The notes beneath the pieces are model-generated. The model did not search any database. It was not told the DNA's origin and saw only the letters and a list, made by a program, of their open reading frames with translations. From Alphaproteobacteria bacterium (GTDB taxonomy: Bacteria > Bacteroidota > Bacteroidia > Chitinophagales > Chitinophagaceae), in assembly GCA_030053915.1 (NCBI GenBank), contig JASGCT010000007.1, forward strand, positions 1 through 63,425: DNA of 63,425 nucleotides, in the 5' to 3' direction. Shown piece by piece: positions 36,658-46,880 of this stretch. Every line of letters begins with the position of its first letter. The stretch's first letter is position 1. The position numbers and the translations under genes were made by a program.

Positions 36658-38616
36658 ATGAAGAGAATTATTATATTTTATTTTTGTTTGTTACCAATAT
36701 TTTTATGTGCTCAATCTACCAATTCATCGCCCAATGAAAACCAAAATACTAATTCCCAAACGTCATCCAGCGAATCTACAACACCCCTAGTACCTGGTAT
36801 CGACCTTCAAAAATCATCAAAACTTAAATATAGTTTAAATTTAAGTTTAAAAAACAAAAAAATGCCCAAATATAGGGATACTATTTTTTATAAAATGACC
36901 CCTTTAGAAAAATATAATGACAGTATTCAAAAACAAAGGTCCATCTTCGATAATTTATTTATTGGGGTCAAGCTAAGTGGGTATGATTTTTACACACCTG
37001 AATATGTTAGACAGTTTGGATTATCGGATGCGCTTGCAACCAATAATATTAATACGAATTTTTTAGAAAATTATCCCATTGCCTTGGGACTAAATCTTGT
37101 AAAAAAAATCAACAACCATATTGATTTTCAAGGGGGTATTGATTTAATGTTTGTTAAAAACAGACCATTTGTTCAATCGTCTAATAGTTACCCCAATGCC
37201 AGTCCAAGACGTTTTTATGGTACTTTAGATTTTAGTATCCTTGCTAAATTACTTCCCAATAAGTATTTGGTAACACCTTATATTGGGGGCGGTGTGGCGT
37301 TATCATATTATGAAAGCGGTAGTTGGGAGCCTTATTTTCCCGTGAGTTTAGGGCTTCAGTTTCATGTTTATAAAGATGTTTTTATAAATACGAGTATCAA
37401 TAATAAAATAGCAGTTAATAATAATGCCATCAACCACAATGTTTATACCATTAATATGTATGCACCTATTAATAAAGTATTTTTACCAAAATGGAAGAGG
37501 ATTAAAAATGAGAAACCCAAGGTAGGCGATAAAGATAAAGATGGCATTTTGGATACTGCGGATATGTGCCCCACTACGCCTGGTTTAAAACGATATAAAG
37601 GTTGTCCGATTCCTGATACCGATGGCGATGGCATAAACGATGAAATAGATAAATGTCCAACTGTAAAAGGGTTGAAGAAGTTTAGAGGTTGTCCGCCGCC
37701 TGATACCGATATGGATGGCATTATTGATGCTGAGGATTCGTGTCCATATCAAAAAGGCATTGCTCGCTATTTTGGTTGTCCGCCACCGGATAAGGACCAC
37801 GATTCCGTTTCTGATGACGACGACTTATGTCCAGATGTGCCTGGTTTAAAAAGCAATTATGGTTGCCCGGATTATAATTTAGAACTTTTAAAAATAGGTA
37901 ATAGATTCTATTTTGAAACAGCTAAATTTAGCCTACTAGCTGCAACTAAAACCAAACTAATAAATATCATAAAAAAATTAGAAGGCATCCCGAATGTGTC
38001 CATTTTATTAGAAGGGAATACCGACACAGTTGGAAATTATAACTATAATCTCAACCTTTCGTATCAGCGGGCAAATAGTGTTAAAAACTTTTTAACTCAA
38101 AAAAGTAAATTATCTGTCAAAAACATTGTGGTAAAGGGGTATTCATATACCAAGCCCATTGCTTCAAATTTATTAAAAGATGGTAGGGCATTAAATAGGC
38201 GGGTGGATTTATCGATTATTATACAAGGTAGCACGGGTGCGGCACCTCATCCATCTATTATCCAGCCAAGCCGGGAATTAGAACAAAAACCTTCTTTAGA
38301 TATTAAAGACTTAAACTTACCCGACCCATCTTTACAAAATTTTCCCAAGTCGTTAGGAATAAAACAGCAATTAATAAAACCTATAGGCGTAAAACAATCC
38401 AATTTAAATAACAATTCGCCTCAAAAAATTATTTCAAATATAAATCCTCAAGATACAAATACCAATCAAAATACTATAAATACTATAAATAATCAGGACT
38501 CAGTTAATAATCAAAAAACGGATACTTTAAAAACGAATATTTTAAAAAACGATACTTTAAAATCTATAAAAAAAATTGTTCCCTTAAAAAAAATAATCAT
38601 TAAAAAACCATTTTAA
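36658..38616 (+). CDS. OmpA-family protein with thrombospondin type-3 repeats
   Basis: Outer-membrane protein that ties the outer membrane to peptidoglycan. 652 aa: signal peptide (MKRIIIFYFCLLPIFLC), Ser/Asn-rich linker, an N-terminal barrel-like region to about 270, four calcium-binding TSP3-type repeats (about 285-405, units like DTDGDGINDEIDKCP), OmpA C-terminal domain (about 415-525, with GNTDTVGNYNYNLNLS and GRALNRRVD for binding diaminopimelate). Unusually, about 120 more residues follow, low-complexity Asn/Gln/Lys-rich and basic, ending KKIVPLKKIIIKKPF. In the packed envelope run between the RlpA-like and symporter genes (5 and 4 bp gaps). Confidence 0.92.
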   Translation: MKRIIIFYFCLLPIFLCAQSTNSSPNENQNTNSQTSSSESTTPLVPGIDLQKSSKLKYSLNLSLKNKKMPKYRDTIFYKMTPLEKYNDSIQKQRSIFDNLFIGVKLSGYDFYTPEYVRQFGLSDALATNNINTNFLENYPIALGLNLVKKINNHIDFQGGIDLMFVKNRPFVQSSNSYPNASPRRFYGTLDFSILAKLLPNKYLVTPYIGGGVALSYYESGSWEPYFPVSLGLQFHVYKDVFINTSINNKIAVNNNAINHNVYTINMYAPINKVFLPKWKRIKNEKPKVGDKDKDGILDTADMCPTTPGLKRYKGCPIPDTDGDGINDEIDKCPTVKGLKKFRGCPPPDTDMDGIIDAEDSCPYQKGIARYFGCPPPDKDHDSVSDDDDLCPDVPGLKSNYGCPDYNLELLKIGNRFYFETAKFSLLAATKTKLINIIKKLEGIPNVSILLEGNTDTVGNYNYNLNLSYQRANSVKNFLTQKSKLSVKNIVVKGYSYTKPIASNLLKDGRALNRRVDLSIIIQGSTGAAPHPSIIQPSRELEQKPSLDIKDLNLPDPSLQNFPKSLGIKQQLIKPIGVKQSNLNNNSPQKIISNINPQDTNTNQNTINTINNQDSVNNQKTDTLKTNILKNDTLKSIKKIVPLKKIIIKKPF

Positions 38617-38620
38617 ATTT

Positions 38621-40105
38621 ATGAATCCTTATTTTTTATGTCTCATTTTAGTTTTATATTTTGGAATTCTATATTGTGTGGCATTTATTACAGGCAAACA
38701 TAGTACCAATGAAAGTTTTTTTGTAGGCACAAAAAATAGCCGTTGGTATATTGTTGCATTTGGGATGATTGGTACAAGCCTAAGTGGTATCACTTTTATA
38801 AGTGTACCTGGTACTATCGGTAGTCATGGCTTTGCATATTTTCAAATTGCAATTGGTTATCTTATTGGGTATTTTATTATTGGTTATGTTTTAATTCCTA
38901 TTTATTATAAGTTTAATGTCACGTCTATCTATAAATTTTTAGAGACGAGCATTGGTGTTCAGGCGTATAAAACTGGTGCTATTTTTTTTATTATTTCGCG
39001 CGTCTTAGGTGCTACAGCTCGGCTTTATTTAGTTATAAAAATTTTACAAATTATTATATTAGACCGTTTACAGGTTCCTTTTGTTGTTACCACATTTATT
39101 ATTTTATTAATGATTTGGCTTTATACCCAAAAAGGTGGGGTTAAAACCATCATTTGGACGGATACTCTTCAAACATTTTGTATGTTATTTGGACTTATTT
39201 TTTGTATATTTTTTATTTTAAATAAGTTAGATTTATCCATTTTAGATATCTTCAAAGAGTTCAAAATTCAATATCCAGTGCATAAAATTGCCAATAATTG
39301 GTATAATACTGATTATAATAGCCCTCTCTTTTTAGGCAAACAGATTATTGCTGGGATGCTTATTGCGGTTACAATGACTGGGATGGACCAAGAGATGATG
39401 CAAAAGAATATTTCTGTTAAAACAAAAGAGAAAGCTACTTTAAATATCATTGTAGTTGGTTTTTTGGTAGTGATTGTTATTATTTTATTTTTAATTTTAG
39501 GTGGCGTTTTGCATTTATTTTGTATCAAGAATCATATTTTAAATAATGAAGGCGGTATTTTAAGTGGTGACACCATTTTTCCAACTGTGGTTATGAATTA
39601 TTTACCAGGTTTTATGTCAATAATTTTCTTAGTGGCATTAATATCAGCACTTTTTCCTAGTGCCGATGGCGCTTTAACCGCTTTAACATCTTCTTGTTGT
39701 ATCGATTTATTACGTATTAAAAATAGAAACTTATCGGATACTGACCAAATTACATTACGTAAAAAAGTTCATTTTGTTTTTACGCTTATTTTTCTTGTAT
39801 GCATCATGGTATTTTATTGGTTAAAGAATAACGAGATGATAACCATCATTTTACGAATAGCTACCTATACCTACGGACCAATTTTAGGTTTATTTTGTTT
39901 CGGCATTATTTTAAATAAAAAAATCAATTCACGGCTCGTTTTTTTAATTTGTATTTTAAGTCCAGCCTTGTGTTTCTTACTTGAAGAGTCTCAAAAGTTT
40001 TTATTTAAAGATTACCGTTTTGGGTTAGAAATACTATTTTTAAATGGGTTGCTAACTTTTATGGGTTTATGGTTGGTATCAATGTTTAGAAAAAAATCGT
40101 TATAA
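38621..40105 (+). CDS. Sodium:solute symporter family transporter
   Basis: 494-aa inner-membrane protein of the SSS family with about 13 hydrophobic helices. Typical features: TGKHSTNESFFVGTKNSRWY near TM1/2, GMIGTSLSGITFISVPG, YKFNVTSIYKFLE, GATARLYLVIKI, QKGGVKTIIWTDTLQTFCML, then TMTGMDQEMMQKNISVKTKE and ALFPSADGALTALTSS, which form the sodium-binding part of the family. Substrate cannot be told from sequence; Bacteroidota members include sialic acid, sugar and amino-acid carriers. The next gene begins at the base after its stop. Confidence 0.92.
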   Translation: MNPYFLCLILVLYFGILYCVAFITGKHSTNESFFVGTKNSRWYIVAFGMIGTSLSGITFISVPGTIGSHGFAYFQIAIGYLIGYFIIGYVLIPIYYKFNVTSIYKFLETSIGVQAYKTGAIFFIISRVLGATARLYLVIKILQIIILDRLQVPFVVTTFIILLMIWLYTQKGGVKTIIWTDTLQTFCMLFGLIFCIFFILNKLDLSILDIFKEFKIQYPVHKIANNWYNTDYNSPLFLGKQIIAGMLIAVTMTGMDQEMMQKNISVKTKEKATLNIIVVGFLVVIVIILFLILGGVLHLFCIKNHILNNEGGILSGDTIFPTVVMNYLPGFMSIIFLVALISALFPSADGALTALTSSCCIDLLRIKNRNLSDTDQITLRKKVHFVFTLIFLVCIMVFYWLKNNEMITIILRIATYTYGPILGLFCFGIILNKKINSRLVFLICILSPALCFLLEESQKFLFKDYRFGLEILFLNGLLTFMGLWLVSMFRKKSL

Positions 40106-40744
40106 ATGTTTCAAGTACTTTCACCACTTATAGAATCTTTTATAGAAAACCAATCGTCTCAGCTACCACAATATTTTAAAAATTTGGACGATATTGGGCA
40201 CGCGCATCCAAGGGCAAAGATGCAATCGTCTTATTTACAAGCCCAATATTTACGATTTTTTAGTACCTTAATAAAACCCAAATATGTTTTAGATATAGGT
40301 ACTTTTTTGGGGATGAGTGCGATGGCTTTAGCCGAGGGTTTAGATACAGATGGGCAAGTTAATAGTATAGAATTAGACCCACAAAATTTTACTGATGCGT
40401 CAAAAAACATACAGCTTTCACCATTTTCTTCTAAAATTTATTTACATTTAGGAAATGCCTTAGACATCATACCTCGTTTACATTTTAGTTTTGACATCGT
40501 TTTTATAGATGCCGATAAAGCCAATTATATAAACTATATAAAATTAGTTTTACCAAAATTGGCACCGAAAGGGTTAATTATAGTTGATAATATTTTTTTT
40601 CATGGTGACATTTTTGACTTAAATAATAATCAAAACAATGTTAAAGGGATAAGGGCTTTTAATCAATTTACTTTACAACATCCAGATATAGAAAATATTA
40701 CGATACCAATACGCGATGGTTTATTGTTAATTAAGAAAAAATGA
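40106..40744 (+). CDS. O-methyltransferase, class I SAM-dependent
   Basis: 212 aa, catechol-O-methyltransferase-like family (PF01596 type), cytosolic. SAM motif VLDIGTFLGMSAMALAEGL, acidic IELDP, DIVFIDADKANYINYI (metal-binding Asp) and GLIIVDNIFFHGDI are in order; the C-terminal RDGLLLIKKK is typical. Natural acceptor unknown. No gap to the symporter stop, and a 4-bp ATGA overlap with the muramidase gene, so translationally coupled on both sides. Confidence 0.93.
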   Translation: MFQVLSPLIESFIENQSSQLPQYFKNLDDIGHAHPRAKMQSSYLQAQYLRFFSTLIKPKYVLDIGTFLGMSAMALAEGLDTDGQVNSIELDPQNFTDASKNIQLSPFSSKIYLHLGNALDIIPRLHFSFDIVFIDADKANYINYIKLVLPKLAPKGLIIVDNIFFHGDIFDLNNNQNNVKGIRAFNQFTLQHPDIENITIPIRDGLLLIKKK

Positions 40745-41841
40745 CTAGAACACTATTTATAGTTTTTGTTTTTTTGGGAACTTTTAAATGTTTGGGGCAA
40801 TCTTTAAATACGAATGTTATCGATTATATTTCTATGTATCAAAAATTGGCAGTTTATGAAATGACCCGAACAGGTGTCCCTGCGTCTATCAAATTAGCGC
40901 AAGGTATATTAGAGTCTGGTGCTGGTAATAGCGATTTGTCTAAAAAATCGAATAATCATTTTGGCATCAAATGTAAATCGAATTGGTTAGGTGAAAAAAT
41001 ATTTTACGATGATGATGAAGCCCAAGAATGTTTTAGAAAATATGCCTCTGTAACCGAATCGTTTATTGACCACTCCAATTTTTTAAAAAACAATAAGCGC
41101 TACGCCCGTTTATTTGAACTCAATCCTTTAGACGATACGGCATGGGCTTTTGGGTTATTACAAGCTAATTATGCTACAAATCAACAATATCCAGATAGGA
41201 TTCTGGCATTGATTCAAAATTTTGAACTCCATCAATATTCTGTTACGGGGTTTTATTTAATGAAAAACAAAATGGCTTTAGATAGTTTTTTGAAAGATGA
41301 ATCTGATTCTATTAAACAATTATCTTTAAAAACAGAAACGAAGCCGGAGAGTACACGCATAGATTACCATATTGTAAAAAAAACGTCTGAAAAAATTGCT
41401 ATTCACGAAGAGTTTAATACTATAGATAATAATGGCAGTGACATAAATTTGCACGACCATTCGCATTACAATCAAGGAGACATTAATACCTTATTTTATA
41501 AATTAATTAAAATCAATCATCGAAAAGCTACCTTTGTTCCCAAAGGCACTGCTTTAATTGGGGTTGCAGATAAATATGGCATTTCACTTCAGAGTATTTA
41601 TAAATATAATGATTTGGCTTCAAATTTGGATTTTACTGAGCAAGACCAAATTTTATTTATTGAATCTAAAGCCAATAAAGGTGCCTTTCATGCTGTAAAA
41701 ACGCAAGAAACAGAATCTATTTGGCAATTTTCGCAAGAAGAAGGTGTAAAACTTAAAAAATTAATGAAATATAATAAAGTAAGCGCCGAACATATATTTA
41801 ATAAAGATGATATTATATATTTAAAAAAACATAAAAAATAA
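40741..41841 (+). CDS. GH73 glucosaminidase/muramidase with LysM
   Basis: Secreted peptidoglycan hydrolase, 366 aa. Signal peptide (MTRTLFIVFVFLGTFKCLG), GH73 domain (about 25-160) with likely catalytic Glu in AQGILESGAGNSDLS and the NNHFGIKC and YASVTESFIDHSNFL motifs, then a linker and a C-terminal LysM-like region (about 260-366) with KYGISLQSIYKYN and a second motif WQFSQEEGVKLKKLMKYN that bind glycan. Overlaps the methyltransferase gene by 4 bp and precedes hpt by 2 bp. Probably acts in wall remodelling. Confidence 0.93.
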   Translation: MTRTLFIVFVFLGTFKCLGQSLNTNVIDYISMYQKLAVYEMTRTGVPASIKLAQGILESGAGNSDLSKKSNNHFGIKCKSNWLGEKIFYDDDEAQECFRKYASVTESFIDHSNFLKNNKRYARLFELNPLDDTAWAFGLLQANYATNQQYPDRILALIQNFELHQYSVTGFYLMKNKMALDSFLKDESDSIKQLSLKTETKPESTRIDYHIVKKTSEKIAIHEEFNTIDNNGSDINLHDHSHYNQGDINTLFYKLIKINHRKATFVPKGTALIGVADKYGISLQSIYKYNDLASNLDFTEQDQILFIESKANKGAFHAVKTQETESIWQFSQEEGVKLKKLMKYNKVSAEHIFNKDDIIYLKKHKK

Positions 41842-41843
41842 TT

Positions 41844-42392
41844 ATGGAAAAAACAATTCAAATTTTTGATAAGGTATTTGAAAAATATTTATTAAAAGAC
41901 GACATTCAATCAAGGGTAGTGGACATTGCTAAGGATATTGAAGATTATGCCAAAGATAAAGAACTATTTTTTATATGTATTTTGAATGGGTCGTTTATGT
42001 TTGCTGCGGATTTATTTAAAGCGATGAATAAAATTGATATTCATATTTCATTTGTAAAATTAGCGTCTTATGTTGGATTACAATCAACTGGAAAAATTAT
42101 TAGTGCCATTGGTTTAGAAACCTCTATTAAAAATAAACATATTATTGTTATTGAAGATATTATTGAAACAGGTAAAACCTTAAATTATTTTGTGCAAAGT
42201 TTAAAAGAGCAAGAACCTGCTTCTATTAAAATATGTGCCTTACTTCAAAAACCTGTGCGTTTAGAACATAAAGAAATTTCCGCAGATTTTTTAGGATTCA
42301 CCATCGAAGAGCGTTTTATAGTAGGATATGGTTTAGATTTTAATGGTAAAGGTAGGAATTTACCCGATATTTATATGCTAAAAGAGTCTTAA
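41844..42392 (+). CDS. hpt: Hypoxanthine phosphoribosyltransferase
   Basis: Purine salvage: hypoxanthine (and guanine) plus PRPP to IMP/GMP. 182 aa, full length. PRPP-binding motif VIEDIIETGKTL, ILNGSFMFAADL, and the C-terminal base-binding DFLGFTIEERFIVGYGLDFN are diagnostic. Lies 2 bp after the muramidase gene and 9 bp before the PAP2 gene. Confidence 0.95.
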   Translation: MEKTIQIFDKVFEKYLLKDDIQSRVVDIAKDIEDYAKDKELFFICILNGSFMFAADLFKAMNKIDIHISFVKLASYVGLQSTGKIISAIGLETSIKNKHIIVIEDIIETGKTLNYFVQSLKEQEPASIKICALLQKPVRLEHKEISADFLGFTIEERFIVGYGLDFNGKGRNLPDIYMLKES

Positions 42393-42401
42393 AAGCATAA
42401 T

Positions 42402-42995
42402 ATGTTAATGAAAGTAAACAGGTTTGATACTTATTTTTTCGATTTAATAAATCAAAAATTGGTGTTTCAGATTGGTGATATTGTATTTCCTGAACTTCGT
42501 TACGCAAATAATTGGTTACCATTGTATATTATTTTAATAGCCTTAGCAATTTATTTTTATAAAAAAAAAATATGGCTTTGGCTTTTATGTGTTATAGTTG
42601 TTATAGCAGGGTGCGATGTAATCAGCAGTTTTGTAATTAAACCGTTAGTTGAGCGTTTAAGACCATGTGTCAATCCTGATTTTAAAGAACATGTGCGGTT
42701 ACTAATTCCATGCCCAAGTACAGGTTATAGTTTCACGTCTTCGCATGCTTCAAACCATTTTGGCATTGGATTTTTCTTTTTTGCTACTTTTAAACCTTAT
42801 TTTAAAAAATATGCCTGTTTATTTTTTTTATGGGCGGCTTTAATTTCTTACAGTCAAATTTATGTTGGTATTCATTATCCAACTGATATTATAGGAGGCA
42901 TGTTGCTAGGACTATGTCTTGGATACATTGGTAATCAACTGTTTCAAAAATTAACACAAATATATTCCCAATCGAATCACATAAAACAATCATAA
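42402..42995 (+). CDS. PAP2-family membrane phosphatase
   Basis: 197 aa, about five or six TM helices. The three PAP2 motifs are present: KPLVERLRP, SSHASNHFG, and SQIYVGIHYPTD, where the usual Arg of SRxxxxxHxxxD is Gln, as I recall in some Bacteroidota members. The family dephosphorylates lipid phosphates such as undecaprenyl pyrophosphate or lipid A. Start at 42402 gives MLMKVNRF; Met3 is an alternative. Neighbours are a muramidase and an MsbA-like exporter, which fits a role in envelope lipids. Confidence 0.9.
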   Translation: MLMKVNRFDTYFFDLINQKLVFQIGDIVFPELRYANNWLPLYIILIALAIYFYKKKIWLWLLCVIVVIAGCDVISSFVIKPLVERLRPCVNPDFKEHVRLLIPCPSTGYSFTSSHASNHFGIGFFFFATFKPYFKKYACLFFLWAALISYSQIYVGIHYPTDIIGGMLLGLCLGYIGNQLFQKLTQIYSQSNHIKQS

Positions 42996-43010
42996 ACAAA
43001 TTTATTTTTC

Positions 43011-44777
43011 ATGAAAATTATTTACCACTATTTAAAACCTTTTAAATCTATTCTTTTTGTAGCCCTCATCTTAGCGGCGATCAATCAAATTTTTTCGTTG
43101 TTCGACCCTATGTTATTTGGAAAATTAATTGATGAATTTGCAAAAAATCCGTTTATGGATAAACAAGGTATTAACCGAGATGAAAAATCGTTTATCTTTG
43201 GTGTTTTAGAAATTATTGGTTTATTGATTTGTACGGCCATGGTAAGTAGAATTGCGAAAGCATTTCAAGATTATTTTGTAAATTTACTAACCCAAAAATT
43301 TGGTGCAAAAATATTTACAGATGGTTTACAAAAATTGATGTACCTTCCTTACCAGCAATTCGAAAACAAAAGTAGTGGCGAAACGCTTTCATCGTTAACT
43401 AAAGTTAGGGCTGATACTGAAAAATTTATTATTTCTTTTATTAATATCCTATTTAGTATCATTATAAGCGTCATTTTTGTTACAATTTATGCTATTCATC
43501 TAAATTGGATTATTATACCTGTTTTTGTTTTGGGTTCTGCTTTATTAAGTTTAATAACCAATTACCTCAGTAAAAAAATCAAAAAAATACAAAAAAAAAT
43601 ATTATATAAAACCAATCGATTAGCCGGTTCTACTACAGAATCTATAAGAAATATTGAGCTTATTAAAAGCGTCGGTTTGGTAGAACAAGAAATAAACCGA
43701 CTTAATTTAAATACCTACCAAATTCTTGAATTAGAACTTCAAAAAGTTAAAAGGATTAGAAGTTTAAGTTTTATTCAAGGTACTTTAGTAAATATGTTAA
43801 GACAAATTATTGTGTTTGTTTTGGTGTATTTGATTTTTAAGGGTCAGCTTACAATTGGTGAAATGATTTCACTACAATTTTATAGCTTTTTTATTTTTGG
43901 TCCTTTGCAAGAACTAGGGCAAATTATTATGAACTACCGAGAAGCTGAAGCCTCACTTATAAATTTTGATAAATTAATGAAATTACCTCAAGAAATCATA
44001 AGTAAAGATGCGATAAAACTACCTCAAATTTTCAATTTAAAATTTGAACATGTTAGTTTTAAACATCAGACCATGCAAACCGATGCTTTAAAGTCAATTT
44101 TATTTGATGTTAAAAAAGGTGAAACCATTGCCTTTGTAGGACCTTCCGGTGCAGGTAAAACTACATTGGTTAAGTTATTAGTTGGTTTATATCAACCTGT
44201 TGAAGGACAAATAAAATATAATGATATTGATTCTAAATTAATTCATATTGAACATTTTAGAACCAAAATTGGTTTTGTTACACAAGATACACAATTATTT
44301 GCCGGCACTATAAAAGATAATTTATTATTTGTAAATCCTGAGGCTACACTTAAAAGTATGGAGTTAGCTTTACAAATGGCTAATTGCCAAAGTATTTTAA
44401 ACAAATCGGATTTAGGCATTAATTCGTACATAGGTGAAGGGGGTATTAAATTAAGTGGTGGCGAGAAACAGCGCCTTGCAATTGCTCGTGCATTGTTAAG
44501 AAATCCAGAATTGCTTATTTTAGATGAAGCCACATCCGCAATGGATAGTTTGACTGAAGGTATTTTGACGCAAACAATTCAAAATATTTCAAATTTTAAA
44601 GATAAAATTACAATTATTATAGCCCATCGTTTAAGTACCATTATGCAAGCCGATAAAATTTATGTATTAGAAAAAGGGCACATCGTTGAAACAGGCAATC
44701 ATGCTGAACTTATTAGTCAAAAGGGATTGTATTTTGCAATGTGGCGACAACAAATTGGCGAAAGAATAGCAAATTAA
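43011..44777 (+). CDS. ABC exporter, fused membrane and ATP-binding domains (MsbA/MDR-like)
   Basis: 588 aa half-transporter acting as a dimer in the inner membrane. Six TM helices in residues 10-300, then an ABC domain with Walker A GPSGAGKTT, Q-loop FVTQDTQ, signature LSGGEKQR, Walker B LLILDEATSAMD and H-loop IAHRLST. It resembles lipid-flippase/multidrug exporters; the envelope context mildly favours a lipid or glycolipid substrate. It ends the plus-strand run and converges on the his operon with 44 bp between stops. Confidence 0.93.
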   Translation: MKIIYHYLKPFKSILFVALILAAINQIFSLFDPMLFGKLIDEFAKNPFMDKQGINRDEKSFIFGVLEIIGLLICTAMVSRIAKAFQDYFVNLLTQKFGAKIFTDGLQKLMYLPYQQFENKSSGETLSSLTKVRADTEKFIISFINILFSIIISVIFVTIYAIHLNWIIIPVFVLGSALLSLITNYLSKKIKKIQKKILYKTNRLAGSTTESIRNIELIKSVGLVEQEINRLNLNTYQILELELQKVKRIRSLSFIQGTLVNMLRQIIVFVLVYLIFKGQLTIGEMISLQFYSFFIFGPLQELGQIIMNYREAEASLINFDKLMKLPQEIISKDAIKLPQIFNLKFEHVSFKHQTMQTDALKSILFDVKKGETIAFVGPSGAGKTTLVKLLVGLYQPVEGQIKYNDIDSKLIHIEHFRTKIGFVTQDTQLFAGTIKDNLLFVNPEATLKSMELALQMANCQSILNKSDLGINSYIGEGGIKLSGGEKQRLAIARALLRNPELLILDEATSAMDSLTEGILTQTIQNISNFKDKITIIIAHRLSTIMQADKIYVLEKGHIVETGNHAELISQKGLYFAMWRQQIGERIAN

Positions 44778-44821
44778 AAAAGAGTTCTTAATAAAATTTC
44801 AAACAACATTTTGTTTTAATC

Positions 44822-45424
44822 TTATTCATTTGATTTTTTTTGATACCTTGCTTCTAAAATGGTTTCTATGTCTTGAAGTTTCATATTTTTAGCTTTTAAG
44901 AGTATTAAAAAATGGTATAATAAATCGGCAGCTTCATTTTGAAATAAGTCTATATTGTTATCTTTGGCTTCTATGACCAATTCTACAGCTTCCTCACCTA
45001 CTTTTTGTGCTATTTTATTGATACCTTTTTTAAAAATGGTATTGGTATATGAGTTCATATCATCAGTATCAATTCGTTGTGAAATCGTTTCTTCAAGTTT
45101 ATAAAGAAATCCCTTAGCGGAATTTTCATTAAAACAAGATCTAGCACCAGTATGACAAGTTGGACCAATGGGTGTAGCCTTAATTAAAATGGTATCTTGG
45201 TCGCAATCCACAAAGATGTTATTAACCATTAAAAAATGTCCCGAACTTTCGCCTTTAGTCCATAAACGATTTTTAGTGCGGCTAAAGAAAGTAACTTTTA
45301 ATTCTTTTTGCGTTTGTTCAAAAGCGGCTTCATTCATATAACCTAACATCAATATTTGCAAGGTTAAATTGTCTTGAATGATAGCAGGTACAAGACCGTT
45401 CGATTTATTAAAGTTTAGTTTCAT
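44822..45424 (-). CDS. hisIE: Bifunctional phosphoribosyl-AMP cyclohydrolase/phosphoribosyl-ATP pyrophosphatase
   Basis: Histidine steps 2 and 3. 200 aa. The N-terminal HisI domain has zinc/magnesium ligands in FVDCDQDTILIKA and GPTCHTGARSCF; the C-terminal HisE domain (about 110-195) has KVGEEAVELVIEAK and NEAADLLYHFLIL. The ATG overlaps the hisF stop by 4 bp. Last gene of the his operon. Confidence 0.96.
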   Translation of the reverse strand: MKLNFNKSNGLVPAIIQDNLTLQILMLGYMNEAAFEQTQKELKVTFFSRTKNRLWTKGESSGHFLMVNNIFVDCDQDTILIKATPIGPTCHTGARSCFNENSAKGFLYKLEETISQRIDTDDMNSYTNTIFKKGINKIAQKVGEEAVELVIEAKDNNIDLFQNEAADLLYHFLILLKAKNMKLQDIETILEARYQKKSNE

Positions 45425-46173
45425 CTGATATGTATATTTTGTGTTTTTAAATAAGATTTTAACTCTGGAATTGAAATATCATTAAAGTGAAAAATGCTGG
45501 CGGCTAAAGCGGCGCTGGCGTTTGAATGTAAAAAAATATCTCTAAAATGTTCTTTACAACCCGCTCCCCCCGAAGCAATTACAGGTATATTGACGGCATT
45601 ACAAATAGTGTTGGTTATATCTATAGCAAAACCATTTTTAGTGCCATCGTTGTTAATAGAAGTTAATAAAATTTCACCACCGCCTAATTGTTCTATGCTT
45701 TGAGCCCAATCTATGGTTTTTATAGTAGTTGGCATTTTACCACCATTTATATAAACAAACCAATTATTATTTTCAAATTTGGTATCAATCGCAACAACTA
45801 TGCATTGGCTTCCAAATTCATTAGCAATTTCTTTTATGAGCTTAGGATTTTTTACGGCTGCAGAATTTAAACTCACTTTATCGGCACCAGCATTGATAAC
45901 ATCTTGAGCATCTTTTAAAGAATGAATACCACCGCCAACAGTAAAAGGGATATTAATTTCTTGAGAAATTTTATGGACTAAACTTGTAAGTGTTTGGCGT
46001 TGTTCTTGAGTTGCTGTTATGTCTAAAAATACAAGTTCATCAGCCCCGTTTTGTACATATATTTTTGCTAATTCAACAGGATCGCCTGCATCCCGAATAT
46101 CCATAAAATTGACACCTTTTACAGTTCTACCATTTTTAATATCCAGGCAAGGGATAATACGTTTTTTTAGCAT
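45421..46173 (-). CDS. hisF: Imidazole glycerol phosphate synthase, cyclase subunit
   Basis: With HisH converts PRFAR and ammonia into IGP and AICAR. 250 aa TIM barrel; [19 protein letters not shown] contains the catalytic Asp11, VVAIDTKF the second Asp, and [13 protein letters not shown] and [13 protein letters not shown] the phosphate-binding loops. Overlaps hisA by 7 bp and hisIE by 4 bp. Confidence 0.97.
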   Translation of the reverse strand: MLKKRIIPCLDIKNGRTVKGVNFMDIRDAGDPVELAKIYVQNGADELVFLDITATQEQRQTLTSLVHKISQEINIPFTVGGGIHSLKDAQDVINAGADKVSLNSAAVKNPKLIKEIANEFGSQCIVVAIDTKFENNNWFVYINGGKMPTTIKTIDWAQSIEQLGGGEILLTSINNDGTKNGFAIDITNTICNAVNIPVIASGGAGCKEHFRDIFLHSNASAALAASIFHFNDISIPELKSYLKTQNIHIR

Positions 46174-46880
46174 AATAGTTTAAGTTGGCTTAGTAATATA
46201 TTCCCTTCGTAAATGGCTTTGCCAATGATGGCACCTTCGCAACCAATGGCTTTTAATTTCGTTAAATCATCGATACTGGAAACCCCACCACTGGCAATAA
46301 GTTTAACAGCTGATTTTTTCATTACTTCTTGATATAAATCGTTGGCAGTTCCCTCCAACATACCATCTTTGGCAATATCAGTACATATAACATACTGAAC
46401 ACCCTTTTGCTCAAAAAAACGAATAAAATCAACCACGTCAATATTGGTTTGATTTAGCCAGCCTTGCGTAGCAATTTTTCTGTCATGCGCATCAGCACCC
46501 AACATAATTTTGTAAACACTATAGGTTTCTAACCATTCTAAAAATAAGTTCGGATTTTCGATTGCAATGCTTCCACCAATAATTTGATTAGCCCCACATT
46601 CAAAGGCTATTTTTACATCTTGATTCGATTTAACACCGCCTCCAAAATCAACTTTCAATTGGGTATGGGTAGCAATGTTTTCCAAAATTTTGAAATGTAC
46701 GATATGTTTTGATTTAGCCCCATCTAAATCAACTAAATGTAAATATTGAATGCCGTGGGCTTCAAATTCTTTCGCAAGTTCTAAAGGGTCATGATTATAA
46801 ATTTTTTGGGTTGTATAATCGCCTTTTGAAAGTCGAACACATTTTCCATTGATAATATCTATGGCTGGGATAATTCTCAT
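46167..46880 (-). CDS. hisA: ProFAR isomerase
   Basis: Amadori isomerisation of ProFAR to PRFAR. 237 aa TIM barrel paralogous to His[20 protein letters not shown] with the catalytic Asp, [30 protein letters not shown] with the second catalytic Asp, [13 protein letters not shown]. Overlaps hisH by 4 bp. Confidence 0.97.
   Translation of the reverse strand: MRIIPAIDIINGKCVRLSKGDYTTQKIYNHDPLELAKEFEAHGIQYLHLVDLDGAKSKHIVHFKILENIATHTQLKVDFGGGVKSNQDVKIAFECGANQIIGGSIAIENPNLFLEWLETYSVYKIMLGADAHDRKIATQGWLNQTNIDVVDFIRFFEQKGVQYVICTDIAKDGMLEGTANDLYQEVMKKSAVKLIASGGVSSIDDLTKLKAIGCEGAIIGKAIYEGNILLSQLKLLC

Noticed and set aside
44778..44821. Terminator between the ABC exporter and hisIE
   Set aside because: Only a weak AT-only hairpin (AAACA/TGTTT) is visible; not enough to call.
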